Assembly (NCBI GenBank): GCA_001970955.1
Contig: MPUH01000190.1
Coordinates: forward strand, 22,244-86,243
Length of the DNA: 64,000 nucleotides
Source: Stentor coeruleus
Lineage: Eukaryota > Ciliophora > Heterotrichea > Heterotrichida > Stentoridae
Direction: 5' to 3'
A program made the translations under genes and the position numbers. Within the stretch, counting starts at the first letter, position 1. Every line of letters begins with the position of its first letter. Under the pieces are notes generated by a model, which saw nothing but the letters and a program-made list of their open reading frames with translations, was not told the origin of the DNA and made no database searches. This document shows, one piece after another, positions 10,106 through 20,741 of the stretch.

Positions 10106-11237
10106 TTATTATAAATCTAGTTATCTAAATTTGTAGTTTAGTATTGAGATTAGGATGATTAAATAAAAATTATTGTTTTATAGATAAGTTTGTTAAAAGC
10201 TTTTTTATTATTTGGGTTTAAATGCTTTTTCAAGGTATTTAAATGTTGTGCTTTATAGTGTATATAAATAGGGAAAAATATCGAATTGTTAGAAATATTA
10301 GAAGAATGAATTGTTGTAAATGCAGTGGATGTTGGCTTATTAGGAAAAATATAGTATTTGTTTTTGTATTAGCATGAGAGATAATGGGTTTTGAGAGTTT
10401 TTATTAGAAAATAGTTATTGCTTTTGTTTCAATAAAAAACTATAGCCTAGTTAGTGGGAATATTTAGAAGGGTTGAAGGATCTGGGTTTAATTTGGGATA
10501 ATAACAGCAGATTTGTATTTTTGGTTAGAGAAATGGAATAAGCTGAGAAATTTTCTTATGGGAATTTGAGATAGCATGATCAAGGGTTTAACAAAATGAT
10601 TAATATATAGCCAAGATATAATCAATGATGGATGTTATTAATGTATTAGTTGCTTAGAATATTATTCATTAGTTAAATCTCACCCTATCCTGAAAATATT
10701 TTGTCCATTTGGGGGAAAAATGTTCTTCAAATATCTTTATTCTCTTAATTGATATGATTGGAAATTAAAAACTCAACAAATAATATCTCATAATTTTCCT
10801 CAAATAAATCTTCATGCAGATTGGTGGTGGTTCTATAAAATTTTGTAGAGAAAAACATCATTATACTCAATATACAAAACATTTGAGTCATTTGTCAAGC
10901 CGATATAATAGATGCTTATATCTTAAGATATAGTTGAATGTTGATCTATTGGTAAAGTAAGACATAATCAACACATTCTGTGGTCCACATAATATTTTTA
11001 TATACTAGAAAACCAATTTTCTTTTTTCTTTTTATACCTGTAAAAGCATGATTATTTCAATTTTTTTAGCTTAGGTTTTTACATGAATAAATTGTATTTT
11101 AATATTTGTGATAAAGTATTTGGAATATAAGAATATATATGATAAAGTATAATATTTACTTTAGTAATAAACTTTTTTCTTTATTCTTAAATTTATTATA
11201 TGTCAGATACGATACTTGAAAAGAATTACCATTTATA
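10106..11237. other. Divergent intergenic region
   Basis: It separates NDUFS4 (minus) from Atg8 (plus). The left 450 bp are G-rich on the + strand and the middle is mildly C-rich. Around 10815-10990 there is a weakly coding-like stretch broken by several stops, too degraded to call. No RNA gene was found. Confidence 0.5.
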
Positions 11238-11597
11238 ATGAAAAAGTTCAAAGATGAAATGCATTCATTTTCTTCTCGCAAGGAAGAGTCCTCTAAATTG
11301 CTTTCAAGCTATCCAGATAAAGTGCCTATCATTGTAGAACCTCAGTCATCCGGGAGAAACGAGTACAGGTTAAATCAGAACAGATTTTTAGTCCCAAAAC
11401 TTTATACATTCCATGAATTTATATTCCACATACGCCGAAGGTTAACATTGAATAATTCTGACAGTTTATTCATGACAGTAGCTGAGAATTATTTTCCAGC
11501 AATGAACCGAACATTGAGTAGTATTTACAACGAATATCAAGATCCCGATGGATTTCTCTATATAACCTTTTCATCACAACCAGTTTGGGGTTGCTAA
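11238..11597 (+). CDS. ATG8: Atg8/LC3/GABARAP ubiquitin-like autophagy protein
   Basis: The 119 residues align over their full length with Atg8: N-terminal helices containing RKEESSKLLSSYPDKVPIIVEP, the strand NRFLVPKLYTFHEFIFHIRRRL (both shortened in the alignment to YPDKVPII and RFLVPK), then SIYNEYQDPDGFLYITFSSQ. The ubiquitin-like fold is conjugated to phosphatidylethanolamine on the phagophore. The last residues are W-G-C. Gly118 is the conjugation site, exposed when Atg4 removes the single terminal Cys119. The core is clear but several normally conserved positions differ, so this may be a divergent paralog rather than the main Atg8. Length is typical and there is no intron. Confidence 0.9.
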   Translation: MKKFKDEMHSFSSRKEESSKLLSSYPDKVPIIVEPQSSGRNEYRLNQNRFLVPKLYTFHEFIFHIRRRLTLNNSDSLFMTVAENYFPAMNRTLSSIYNEYQDPDGFLYITFSSQPVWGC

Positions 11598-12262
11598 AAT
11601 TAACCATTTAATCCTTATCACTATGTACCCTTAGCTTTTATTTAAAACTATTAAATAACCCAAATTTCTATAAACCTTATCACTATGTACCCTTAGCTTT
11701 TATTTAAAACTATTAAATAACCCAAATTTCTATAAACCTTTATTTTATATGACAAAGACATTTTGCTTTTAGTTTCTTATCTTTAATCAATCTTAAAAGT
11801 TGTCCTTTTCATGAAATCTAAAAGAAATTACTTTAACGGCCTTTAAATATTTTCTATAATTTTTTTATAATACTTTGCCTTATACTACTAACTACTTATA
11901 ATAATACGCAATTCTCTAAAAGCTATCTTATTATAAATCAATAGATTCTATCGGTAATATATTTTTATATAAATACATAGTTTTTCTCTATTGACTAAAA
12001 AAAATATACGTAAACCCATTTCTAAATATTCAAATTTGGCATAAAATGATAATATTTTCCCTATAAAACAAGCTCTGATCTTGATCTTGATATATTCGAT
12101 ATAATAAAATCTTAAACTTGAACATATTTTATATTGCAAAACTAAATTTTTATAATCAAAACTTATTATTTTATCAATCAAAGTATTATACAAAACGTAT
12201 ATGTAATGTTTTCCATTGTTACAAAAACTCAATTATTCTTATGTAATAAACAGTAAAGATTT
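11598..12262. other. Intergenic region with a 62-bp tandem duplication
   Basis: It holds the duplication at 11615-11738 and otherwise AT-rich DNA. A 94-codon minus frame at 11948-12232 is Ile/Tyr/Lys-rich, as expected of random AT-rich sequence, and was not called. The right part is the promoter of the WDR7-like gene. Confidence 0.55.
11615..11738. repeat. Perfect 2 x 62-bp tandem repeat
   Basis: The unit TTATCACTATGTACCC...TAAACC at 11615-11676 is repeated without visible change at 11677-11738, just behind the Atg8 stop. There is no N between the copies. Perfect identity suggests a very recent tandem duplication or an assembly stutter. Confidence 0.85.
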
Positions 12263-15200
12263 ATGCTTAGCTGTGTCTTCTGGAATCAAATTGATGAAAT
12301 TACTCATACAATAACTTGTGTGCATACTATAGGGCAGAAAATATTCACAGGGTCAGAAACAGGAGAAATTTGTTTATGGGAAAATCAGCGGCCATTCATG
12401 ATACTGTCAAGTTCATCTCAAAGTCCATGCTTATACCTATCTTCAGTATCTTCTCCTAACAAATCCTTACTTTCTTGCAAAGAAATACTCATTTCGATAC
12501 ATAAAGATTTAAAAATTCGCACTTGGGACTCAGAGGATGGAAGATGTCTTAATAGTCACAAACTCTCAGATAGCTTTGATCTTAAAAGTCTGAACTCTTC
12601 ACAAAGTCGTCTATTTATAATCCAATCATCACATTTAGCTATGATTTTTGATGCCTGGACACTTTCTCCTATAAAAACTTTACATTTCGGAAGCGTGATA
12701 AATTCTTCAGCATTTCTCCAAGACAGTAAAATCGTAATTTTAACACAAGAAAGCGAGCTTATATTCTGGAGTTATACAATGGTTCACGTTCAAGAATTGC
12801 CTTATTTCGTTCTGAAATTTCTCACTAGTTATGAAAAAGTGTCTTTTGATGAAGAATCAAAGATAATCTGTATTAAAAGAAAAGATTGTTTTGAGTTTAG
12901 GAAAATGAGCGACATCAAATTCGATAATTATGAAATCGGGGTTATATACAATAACAAAGCTAAAGACTGGGGTTTTTATAAAAACTGGTTTTTCATAGTC
13001 ACAACAGATAATATTATAAAATATAAAATCCAAGATATAATCGATCTTTTAGATTCATGTACATGCTTTAAAATAATCAAAGAATTAGAAATTGATTCAA
13101 CACAATACCCTATTATCACAACTCCAACAAGTAAAATTATCGGTGATAAACTTATTTCATATAAAAATAGTCATATTGAGTTTTCATATATTGAATCCTT
13201 CCCTTTAAACACTGAAAAATGGTATTTCCATATAGACAAAAGTGAAATACCATGTTTAAACCCTAATGAAACCGTAACTTATAGTTCAATTGTCTTACAA
13301 AAATGGCCTTTAATGCTCATAGGCACCTCAACCGGTCGAATACTTTTAAAATCTTTATCATCAGATAAACAAACACTTATATACAACTTCCATAATACAA
13401 GTATAACTTGTATAAAACTTTGTAAAGATTCAATTGTCTCATGTAATTCTGATGCTGTACTTTGTATTTATCATCCAGACAGAAGCCGTGGCTTCTGTGA
13501 TCTTTTAAGCCCAGCTATGCATATTCATAATGTCTCTTGTATTCAAGACACAATTCACAATATCAGCGACATATTTTGGAAAAACAGTTGGAAAAATTGG
13601 GATGAGACTATATTAGTTCATTGTCAAGATCAATCTATATCTTTAGTATCTTTAGTTACAAATTCAGTAATCTGTTCATTTAGCACAAAAATTTCTCATG
13701 TAAGTGAAGTATTAGTTCATGTACTTTTAGAATATTTACTTATAAGAAGTCATGAAGTTGTTTATGTTTTTAATATGATGATGCAATGTTTAGAAAGGGT
13801 TGCTGTTGGTGTTTCAGCAAATGAGTTACTTAGAAAACCTATTTTGAAAAAAAGTTGTACTGAATCTAATAGTCCTGAAGATATGGTATGTGAAGAACAT
13901 AAGACTATTGAAGTTAATTGGAGATCATGTGCTTATAATAGGAAAATTATATGTTCTGGAGAATTTAATATACAAGGAACTGCTAATCCGATTATAAGTT
14001 TTGGTGATGAGATTGATGATGAACTTAAGGATTTTGTGTTGAGTATACTTACATGCTGGGATAATGGGTGTAGCTCACATAAGACACTTGTTAAGATTCA
14101 CCCTGAGATGAGTAAAATAATTTATAAGTCTTATTTTGGTATTAAGGGAGATACTTGGCAGAGCTATTATTTAATGGCAGGGAAAAAAACGAATGCAATT
14201 ATTGATACGCTTATTCTGACTAATATTATGAAAATCAGTTCAATTGGATGCTCTTTGATTAAACCATCAATTGGGTGCTTGGTTTATAAGTCTTTGGCTG
14301 GGAATAGCTTCTTGCTTAGAATTGTCAGAGATTTAACTACTACTATTACAGAATCTCAGAAAGTTAAGCTCATAGCTGCATGTAAGAATATTATTCATTT
14401 AAGAACTCCAACATCTGCTGCCATTAGAAAAGCTATTGGTATCCTTGGATCATTAAAAAATGTGCATATAGAAAACGAATGGACTAGAAGTAAAAGTTCA
14501 CTAGCTGAATGTCAAGCAAGCATAATCCTTGCTTATTTTATAACAGATCTCAATAAAGAAGATAGTCTTTATGTTATAACCTCATTATTATCAATGATAA
14601 GATGTGGGAACCCCTTCTATGCAGCTGCTGCATGTAAAGCAATTTCCCACACTTTTTCTATATGGAAAAATTATATATCCACTAGGATAAAAGGGATTAT
14701 TAAAGAACTCATATTTTTAAGCAATTCTGAATATCAAAATGTTTATTTTAAAACAATAGGCGCTTTGACTGTAAATGAGATGAAATCATATGTATTGATG
14801 ATAGCAGAAGAAGTCTCAGGTGTCGAAAACCCAACGAAAAAGCTCTGGATGAATAGTCTTAAATGGATGGTCACATATAAATATGATACACTAGCTTCAT
14901 TTTTACCTATGATTTTAGAGGTTATATTAAAAACTCTTAACCCACACAGTCCAGCAATAAGAAAAGTTTACCTTGACCAAGCAGGCGAGATACTCCAAAT
15001 GCTTGTCCTTAAGCTTCCAATGGTAGCATTTTCTCAAGCTAAACAAAAAATAGCTGTAGGAACTACAGATAGCACAATAATGATCTACGACTTAAAAACT
15101 GCTGCATTTTGGAAATGCCTTGAAGGTCACGAAGGCCCTGTTTCTGCTGTAGTTTTCAACAAAACTGGGGATATCCTCGCATCTTATTCCGCTCAAGACT

Positions 15201-15412
15201 TAAGTGTTAAACTATGGAAAATCGAAATCGGGTTCTTCCAAGGCTTAGTAGGTTTTAAAACAATCAAACCATATAATAGTATTCCTTTATCCGATGTTAA
15301 AAGAACAGCTTGCAACTACAAAGAATTTATTGAATGTATAAGTTTTCAATGGAAAGATCAGATTTTTAAACTTACAAGAGAAGATGCTAGGAGTTATTCT
15401 TTTCATATATAG
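12263..15412 (+). CDS. WDR7: WDR7 / rabconnectin-3 beta-like WD40 protein
   Basis: The protein has 1049 residues without an intron. Residues 15-130 contain WD40 blades (GSETGEICLWE, KIRTWDSEDGRC) in the order seen in WDR7. The C-terminal WD block near residues 920-990 is the best match: VAFSQAKQKIAVGT, IYDLKTA, GHEGPVSAVVFN, then LASYSAQD and KLWKIEIGFF, virtually the WDR7 C-terminus. The middle is helical, armadillo-like. WDR7 pairs with DMXL (rabconnectin-3 alpha) to assemble and activate V-ATPase on endosomes and secretory vesicles. A V-ATPase-assembly role here is inferred from the family. The protein is shorter than the roughly 1490-residue animal protein. It converges with the next gene at only 33 bp. 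Confidence 0.88.
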   Translation: MLSCVFWNQIDEITHTITCVHTIGQKIFTGSETGEICLWENQRPFMILSSSSQSPCLYLSSVSSPNKSLLSCKEILISIHKDLKIRTWDSEDGRCLNSHKLSDSFDLKSLNSSQSRLFIIQSSHLAMIFDAWTLSPIKTLHFGSVINSSAFLQDSKIVILTQESELIFWSYTMVHVQELPYFVLKFLTSYEKVSFDEESKIICIKRKDCFEFRKMSDIKFDNYEIGVIYNNKAKDWGFYKNWFFIVTTDNIIKYKIQDIIDLLDSCTCFKIIKELEIDSTQYPIITTPTSKIIGDKLISYKNSHIEFSYIESFPLNTEKWYFHIDKSEIPCLNPNETVTYSSIVLQKWPLMLIGTSTGRILLKSLSSDKQTLIYNFHNTSITCIKLCKDSIVSCNSDAVLCIYHPDRSRGFCDLLSPAMHIHNVSCIQDTIHNISDIFWKNSWKNWDETILVHCQDQSISLVSLVTNSVICSFSTKISHVSEVLVHVLLEYLLIRSHEVVYVFNMMMQCLERVAVGVSANELLRKPILKKSCTESNSPEDMVCEEHKTIEVNWRSCAYNRKIICSGEFNIQGTANPIISFGDEIDDELKDFVLSILTCWDNGCSSHKTLVKIHPEMSKIIYKSYFGIKGDTWQSYYLMAGKKTNAIIDTLILTNIMKISSIGCSLIKPSIGCLVYKSLAGNSFLLRIVRDLTTTITESQKVKLIAACKNIIHLRTPTSAAIRKAIGILGSLKNVHIENEWTRSKSSLAECQASIILAYFITDLNKEDSLYVITSLLSMIRCGNPFYAAAACKAISHTFSIWKNYISTRIKGIIKELIFLSNSEYQNVYFKTIGALTVNEMKSYVLMIAEEVSGVENPTKKLWMNSLKWMVTYKYDTLASFLPMILEVILKTLNPHSPAIRKVYLDQAGEILQMLVLKLPMVAFSQAKQKIAVGTTDSTIMIYDLKTAAFWKCLEGHEGPVSAVVFNKTGDILASYSAQDLSVKLWKIEIGFFQGLVGFKTIKPYNSIPLSDVKRTACNYKEFIECISFQWKDQIFKLTREDARSYSFHI

Positions 15413-15445
15413 TCTTTTTACTAGATAAAATTATTATCTAACTAT

Positions 15446-16054
15446 TCACAGTATTAAATTCGGTTTCCAAAGCTCATGAGCATCGAATTTAGATTTCGGT
15501 TCTTTTCTACCATAGACTTGTAGTTGAGATATAGAAGGAATATACTCACCTTGATTGAATTTATCAGCGATTTTGCGTTTTTCTTGCTCTTTGATCCAGC
15601 TATTGTTTCCTTCAGAAACATAAGGACTGCTTACTTTATTAATTAATCCTTCAAAGTTGTCTGGTTTAAAACCTATTGTAGAATTTATACTTGGTGTGAC
15701 GATCTTCTTACCATATATGGCTGAGTCTCCAGTTACAAGATCAACAACTTTTGATAGGCTTTTTGTTTTTCTCCTAGATTTCATAGGGCTTATTTCTTGG
15801 ATGTCACTAAAAATGTTTGTTTTTCCTACTATTTTCATAGCTGTGTCTTTGATTTGGTTCTTGCTGATATTTGGGCTAAAGGAATTCGCATATGAAGTTT
15901 TTATGCTGTAGTTTTTTGGAGGACTATTGAATGGTTTATTAACTTGAAGTCCTGGAACGTTGTAGTTAGTTTCTTTGATTTCAGGAAAGCTGTATAAAGG
16001 ACGCATGTAGCTTGGAAGTTCGGATAACCGAGATTTTGATGGTTTAGCACTCAT
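15446..16054 (-). CDS. Basic, probably disordered protein of unknown function
   Basis: The 202 residues are rich in Ser, Lys, Pro and Asn, with no domain I recognise. Short motifs such as SYMRPLYSFPE near the N-terminus and a basic SRRKTKSLSK patch near residue 95 could be docking or targeting signals. No signal peptide or membrane segment is present. The start is the first ATG after an AT-rich leader, with G-rich + strand DNA beyond it. It ends 33 bp from the WDR7-like stop, tail to tail. It is probably a real ciliate-specific gene; a structural role is only a guess. Confidence 0.65.
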   Translation of the reverse strand: MSAKPSKSRLSELPSYMRPLYSFPEIKETNYNVPGLQVNKPFNSPPKNYSIKTSYANSFSPNISKNQIKDTAMKIVGKTNIFSDIQEISPMKSRRKTKSLSKVVDLVTGDSAIYGKKIVTPSINSTIGFKPDNFEGLINKVSSPYVSEGNNSWIKEQEKRKIADKFNQGEYIPSISQLQVYGRKEPKSKFDAHELWKPNLIL

Positions 16055-16776
16055 TTTATTAATGGTTTATTGGGAAAATGGAAAATCATTAGTGTGAATC
16101 AAGATATGAGGTTTGGAAATATGATAAGGGTTAATAGTAATTGTTATAGAGAATAGGTATTGATAGGATAAAGATTTTTTGTGGGAATTAAAAAGAAATA
16201 ATTGGTAGTTTTATATAAAAATGCATTTTGATTTAGATTTTAAGATAGATTAGCAATGCATTATGTTTGAAGATATTTTTTAGAATGTTTTTAGTGAAGG
16301 TTTATTATTTGGTAATTATTTAAGTTGATTAAGATTATGCTTTACTTAATAAATCATATCTAATAAGTAACTTTTTTTAGGGTAAATATAAATATGATGA
16401 TTTTTTATGTAATGATAATGGATTATTTAATGATGATAAAGTTTAAAATAAGATTGTTATTTGATAGGAGGATCGAAAAGATTTTACCATAATATGAATA
16501 AAAAGAAAAAGTAAATTTTATAGCAAAAGGTATTATTTTTATATCAAAGATTGTAATATTTATGAGTTATGCATTAAAATTAACTTATTTAAATCATCAC
16601 AGGAAACTAGTTGAAGAAAGTTTTTTGATAAAAATGTAATATGATAGATATTTTAGATTATGGTATAAGAAAAGAAATACCAGAATGATTAAATTAAAAA
16701 ACTTGTCTTCTAGTTTAAAATTAAAAACTAATTCTTTTATATAGCATAAATCCTAATCATTCGATAAACATAAAAT
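16055..16776. other. Divergent intergenic region
   Basis: The region is strongly G-rich on the + strand over most of its length and AT-rich near the ZZ gene start. No gene, RNA or repeat was seen. Confidence 0.55.
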
Positions 16777-18288
16777 ATGATAGACTTTTTTTGTGATTAT
16801 AGAGGAGAAATTCTGCCAGAAAGTTTGGATAATGAAATTTCACATATAGTTTCGAAATTAGAAGCTCATTCTTATAAGTTTACAAAATTTTCAGCATACA
16901 GAACTTTAACAGAGTTCATGTATTGCATAAGGAAAAAGAACATCAACATTTCAGCAATTGGTGAAAAAAAGAACAGAGCTAGTTTATTAGCAGAGTTTTC
17001 CCAATACGAGCAAAACAACTTTTTCTTCAATTTGAATTTTTGCACTCAAGTCGGCCAGAAATTCCCAAAAATAAAAGCTTTATCCTATCCTGGTAATGAA
17101 GAAAAAACTATAAAATTTTCTAAGAAAGACAACAAGTTTTATATGGTCGATTATTGGCGAACTAAGACTTTTGCTGAAAGAAAAATCAAAGCTTACTCAA
17201 AATATTTCTCAAGAAATCCTAAATCAGTAGATGATATAAAAATTATTTGTCTGATTTCTGAAGAGTTTTTTACTGATGGGGTCAAGAAAATTATTGAAGG
17301 TTTAAGTTTACAAAACATATCCTTTTATCTTACTAATCAGGAAAAACTAACTGAACAGAATTTGATTAAAATGTTTTCTGAAGATTGTTTTGAGTCTGTG
17401 ATTGTTCGCTTTGGAAAGGTTATTGGATTAGAACCAGAATTAAATTTAGCGTTTTCAAAAATTCTTACTAAGTTTTTGAATAAGTTGACAATAGGAAAAA
17501 AATCTAAGACCAGTTGGCATTGTATTAAAAATAACCAGTATCAGGAATTATTTGCAACTATATCAGATAAAATTAATGAACTGAAAAGTTTATACAGCTT
17601 TAAAAAGATTATTCCAAACTTTGAGTATAAAGTAACAGCAAAAAATTCTCTTGAGATTAATCATAAATGCCGATTATTATTAAAATGGAGTAATTTAAGA
17701 AAGTTCCTACCCATAGCAAAAAGCTTAAAAAATTACTTTTCTCAAATAATCCCATTAAAAAGCATAGATTTTGATATAAAAAGCATTAATAAAGGAGTAT
17801 GCGAACGAGGAACAAAATGCAATTTGTGTCTTGAAGAACTTACTGAAGACGATAATCAGTATCTTTGCATAGAATGTGAACCAAAACATTATCATTGTGA
17901 AAAATGCCATCAAAAAAAATACGAAGGTGAAGATCTTGAACAATTTGCTCATCCTCATTGTTTATATTTAATAACCCCTGAATCTACAAAGTTTGATGAA
18001 CTAAAATTTGGGAAAAATCAATATTCAAGTAGATGTTTTCGTCAAGGGATATTCAGAAGATTTCATAAATTGATTAGTTGTGATAACAAGACAAATCCTT
18101 TAAAAGAATGTACAGGGAAAGTTGAAGGAACACGATATAAGTGTGCTCATTGTGGAAACTATGATTTTTGTGAGATGTGTATGAAAAAGTGGCTAGAAGG
18201 AGGATCAGATGCTATGATAAAAACAGCTAAGTTAGGAGGTCATAAAATATGGCATGTTTTTATAGTCATTGAGAATTCATTCCATTAG
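16777..18288 (+). CDS. ZZ-type zinc-finger protein, paralog 1
   Basis: The protein has 503 residues. Residues 1-345 form a region shared with the next gene; around residue 120, YMVDYWRTKTFAERKIKAY faintly recalls a thioredoxin-like strand-helix without the CxxC, which is speculative. The C-terminal third holds two cysteine clusters. The first, near 350-395, is CNLCLEEL...CIECE...HYHCEKCHQ. The second, near 440-495, is a ZZ finger: CDNK...CTGKVEGTRYKCAHCGNYDFCEMC, ending with paired His. ZZ fingers bind zinc and usually mediate protein or histone-tail contacts. It lies in direct tandem with its paralog, 167 bp upstream of it. Function is unknown; ubiquitin or autophagy adaptor roles seen in other ZZ proteins are not demonstrated. 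Confidence 0.78.
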   Translation: MIDFFCDYRGEILPESLDNEISHIVSKLEAHSYKFTKFSAYRTLTEFMYCIRKKNINISAIGEKKNRASLLAEFSQYEQNNFFFNLNFCTQVGQKFPKIKALSYPGNEEKTIKFSKKDNKFYMVDYWRTKTFAERKIKAYSKYFSRNPKSVDDIKIICLISEEFFTDGVKKIIEGLSLQNISFYLTNQEKLTEQNLIKMFSEDCFESVIVRFGKVIGLEPELNLAFSKILTKFLNKLTIGKKSKTSWHCIKNNQYQELFATISDKINELKSLYSFKKIIPNFEYKVTAKNSLEINHKCRLLLKWSNLRKFLPIAKSLKNYFSQIIPLKSIDFDIKSINKGVCERGTKCNLCLEELTEDDNQYLCIECEPKHYHCEKCHQKKYEGEDLEQFAHPHCLYLITPESTKFDELKFGKNQYSSRCFRQGIFRRFHKLISCDNKTNPLKECTGKVEGTRYKCAHCGNYDFCEMCMKKWLEGGSDAMIKTAKLGGHKIWHVFIVIENSFH

Positions 18289-18455
18289 ATATAAGAGGTT
18301 ATTTATTAGATTCTAAAAGTATTTTTTTTTCATATTTTATGAGTTGTATATGATGATTAGCTTTAGTTTTAATTCTAAGATCATATGTTTAATTAAGAGG
18401 TTAAAATATTATTGCTTGATATAATGTAATACCTAATTTTGGCAAATATAAAAAT

Positions 18456-20016
18456 ATGATAGATTTCTTTTATGGCAATAGAGGGGAAGTACTACCTGAA
18501 AGTTTAAGTGATGAAATTTCTCTTATTATTTCGAAGCTTGAACAGCATTCTTTTAGGTTTATAAAATTTTCAGCATACAAAACTTTAACAGAGCCCATGC
18601 AGCACATAAGGAAAAAGAAAGTTAAAATTTCAGCTTTTGGCGAAAAAAAGCACAAAGCTGGGTTATTAGCAGAGTTTGCAAAATCTGAACGAGATAAATT
18701 TCGATTTAAACTGAATTTCTGCACTAAAATCGGTCAGAAATTCCCAAAAATAAAAGCCATATCCTATCCTGGTAATGAAGAAAAAACCATAAAATTTTCT
18801 AAAAAAGATAACAAACTTTATATGATCGATTATTGGCGAACTAAAACTTTTGCTAAAAGAAAAATCAAAGCTTACTCAAAATATTTCTCAGAAGTTCCTA
18901 AATCAGTAGATGATATAAAAATTATTTGTATGATTTCTGAAGACTTTTTTGATGAGAAAATAAAAAGTACTATTGATTGTTTAAGTTTACAAAATATATC
19001 TTTTTACCTTATTAATCAGAAAAAAATAGTTGAACAGCGTTTGATTGAAATTTATTCTGAGGATTGTTTTGAAGCTGTAATTGTTCGTTTTGGAAAAATT
19101 TTATTTTTAGAACCAGAATTTGATTTATTGTTTTCAAAACATATTACTACCTTCCTAAATAAACTGGTAATAAGAAAAAGTACTAAATTAAGTTGGCATA
19201 ATATTGCAAAAAGTCAGTATCATCAATTATTTGCTACTATATCAGATAAGCTTAATGAGTTCAAATATCTATTTCCCAATTTAAATAAATCTTTCTTAAA
19301 ATTCGAATACAAAACAACAGCAAAAAATATCCTTGAGATTAACCATAAATGCCGATTATCTTTAAACTGGAAGAATTTTAAAAAGTTCCTCCCAATCGCA
19401 GAAAGTNTTAAACTGGAAGAATTTTAAAAAGTTCCTCCCAATCGCAGAAAGTTTAAAAAATTACTTTTCTCAAATAATCCCATTAAAAAGCATAGATTTT
19501 GATATAAAAAGCATTAATAAAGGAGTATGCGAACGAGGAGCAAAATGCAATTTATGTCTTGAAGAATTTACTGAAGATGATAATCAGTATCTTTGCATAG
19601 AATGTGAACCAAAACATTATCATTGTGAAAAATGCCATCAAAAAAAATACGAAGGCGAAGGTCTTGAACAATTTGCTCATCCTCATTGTTTATATTTAAT
19701 AACCCCTGAATCTACAAGGTTTGATGAATTAAAATTTGGGGAAAATAAATATTCAAGTAGCTGTTTTGATGAAGGCTTATTTTGTAGATATCATACATAT
19801 ATTAATTGTGATAATAGTTCAAATCCTTTAAAAGAATGTACAGGGAAAGTTGAAGGAACAAGATATAAGTGTGCTCATTGTGCTGATTATGATTTTTGTG
19901 AAAAATGTATGAAAAAGTGGCTTGAAGGAGGATCGGATGCTATGCTAAAGATAGCTAAGTTAAAAGGTCATAAAAAATGGCATGTTTTTATTGTCATTGA
20001 AAATTCTGTTCATTAG
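18456..20016 (+). CDS. ZZ-type zinc-finger protein, paralog 2, split by an assembly artefact
   Basis: The frame appears to stop at 19427 only because of an N at 19407 and a 45-bp duplicated overlap. Skipping one copy continues the frame to the TAG at 20014, giving about 504 residues with the layout of paralog 1. The first half is clearly diverged from paralog 1, while residues about 335-420 are almost identical at DNA level (AATTACTTTTCTCAAATAAT onward). This suggests gene conversion or strong constraint on the first zinc cluster. In the second cluster CHKL-type positions differ, but CTGKVEGTRYKCAHC and the final His residues remain. Both zinc modules therefore look intact. The functional remarks for paralog 1 apply. 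Confidence 0.76.
19362..19452. repeat. Unmerged contig overlap around N at 19407
   Basis: The 45 bp at 19362-19406 recur at 19408-19452 with one N between. The duplication falls inside the second ZZ gene and causes its only frame break. Confidence 0.92.
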
Positions 20017-20194
20017 ATATTATAAATTTGGAATATTTTATTTGTATAGTAAATAATTTAATCAAAGGGTTATGGGATGTGAGAAGTTATTTAGTTTTTT
20101 TAAATACATGCATAATTTTATATTAAAGAGATATAAGATTAACCTTAGTCCTAAGATAATAAAATTAGTTATAATTCATTGTTGAAAAGAAGTA
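20017..20194. other. Spacer behind ZZ paralog 2
   Basis: AT-rich, G-biased spacer before the decayed ZZ fragment; nothing else seen. Confidence 0.5.
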
Positions 20195-20350
20195 CTTATA
20201 AAATATTTTTATAAAATAATCCTATAGTACAAGATTATATATCAGTAATATATGTGTGAAATTTTGCGAACGAGAAACAAAATATAGTTTATGCCTTAGA
20301 GATTTTAATAAAGATAATTATCAGTATTTTTGCATAGAAAAAATCAAATA
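20195..20350 (+). pseudogene. Decayed fragment of a third ZZ paralog (first zinc cluster)
   Basis: From about 20195 the sequence follows the paralogs, TTTATAAAATAATCC then GCGAACGAGAAACAAAATAT. The frame reads CERETKYSLCLRDFNKDNYQ, against CERGAKCNLCLEEFTEDDNQ in paralog 2. One zinc Cys is already lost, and the fragment ends in a stop soon after CIEKIK. Upstream parts hold TAG and TAA in frame. It continues the head-to-tail order of the tandem array. Confidence 0.75.
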
Positions 20351-20741
20351 ATTTAAAAAAGCATAAATTTAACTTATGCGTAAAGCTACGATTCTTAAAC
20401 ATAAAAACATCTCCACCTAATTTTAACGAAATCAGCAAACCAAGAAAAAAAAAATTCTTTTATTATACACCAACAACTTTCACAATATACCCAAATTACT
20501 ATTTTTAAGCTAAAATTATTTCCTTTAAAAATCTTGCAAAGCTAAATTAAAGATAATTGTAAGGTTACAAAAAACTCTTAGTATATTTCTAAACAAACTT
20601 ATTAGAGTAAAAAGTTCTAAAAAAGTAATCAATTTTGCATCTAAACTATAAAAAAGCTAAGCTTTCTATATAAAATCTGTTTTTATTAAAACATCATAAA
20701 AATACCAAAATATTTTAGCCATTCCCTAAAAATAAAAAATC
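20351..20741. other. 3' flank of the giant minus-strand gene
   Basis: C-rich on the + strand and AT-rich overall. No gene or structured element was recognised. Confidence 0.5.

Noticed and set aside
11948-12232. 94-codon minus frame
   Set aside because: Composition dominated by Ile, Tyr, Lys and Phe as expected from AT-rich intergenic DNA; overlaps the promoter region of WDR7.
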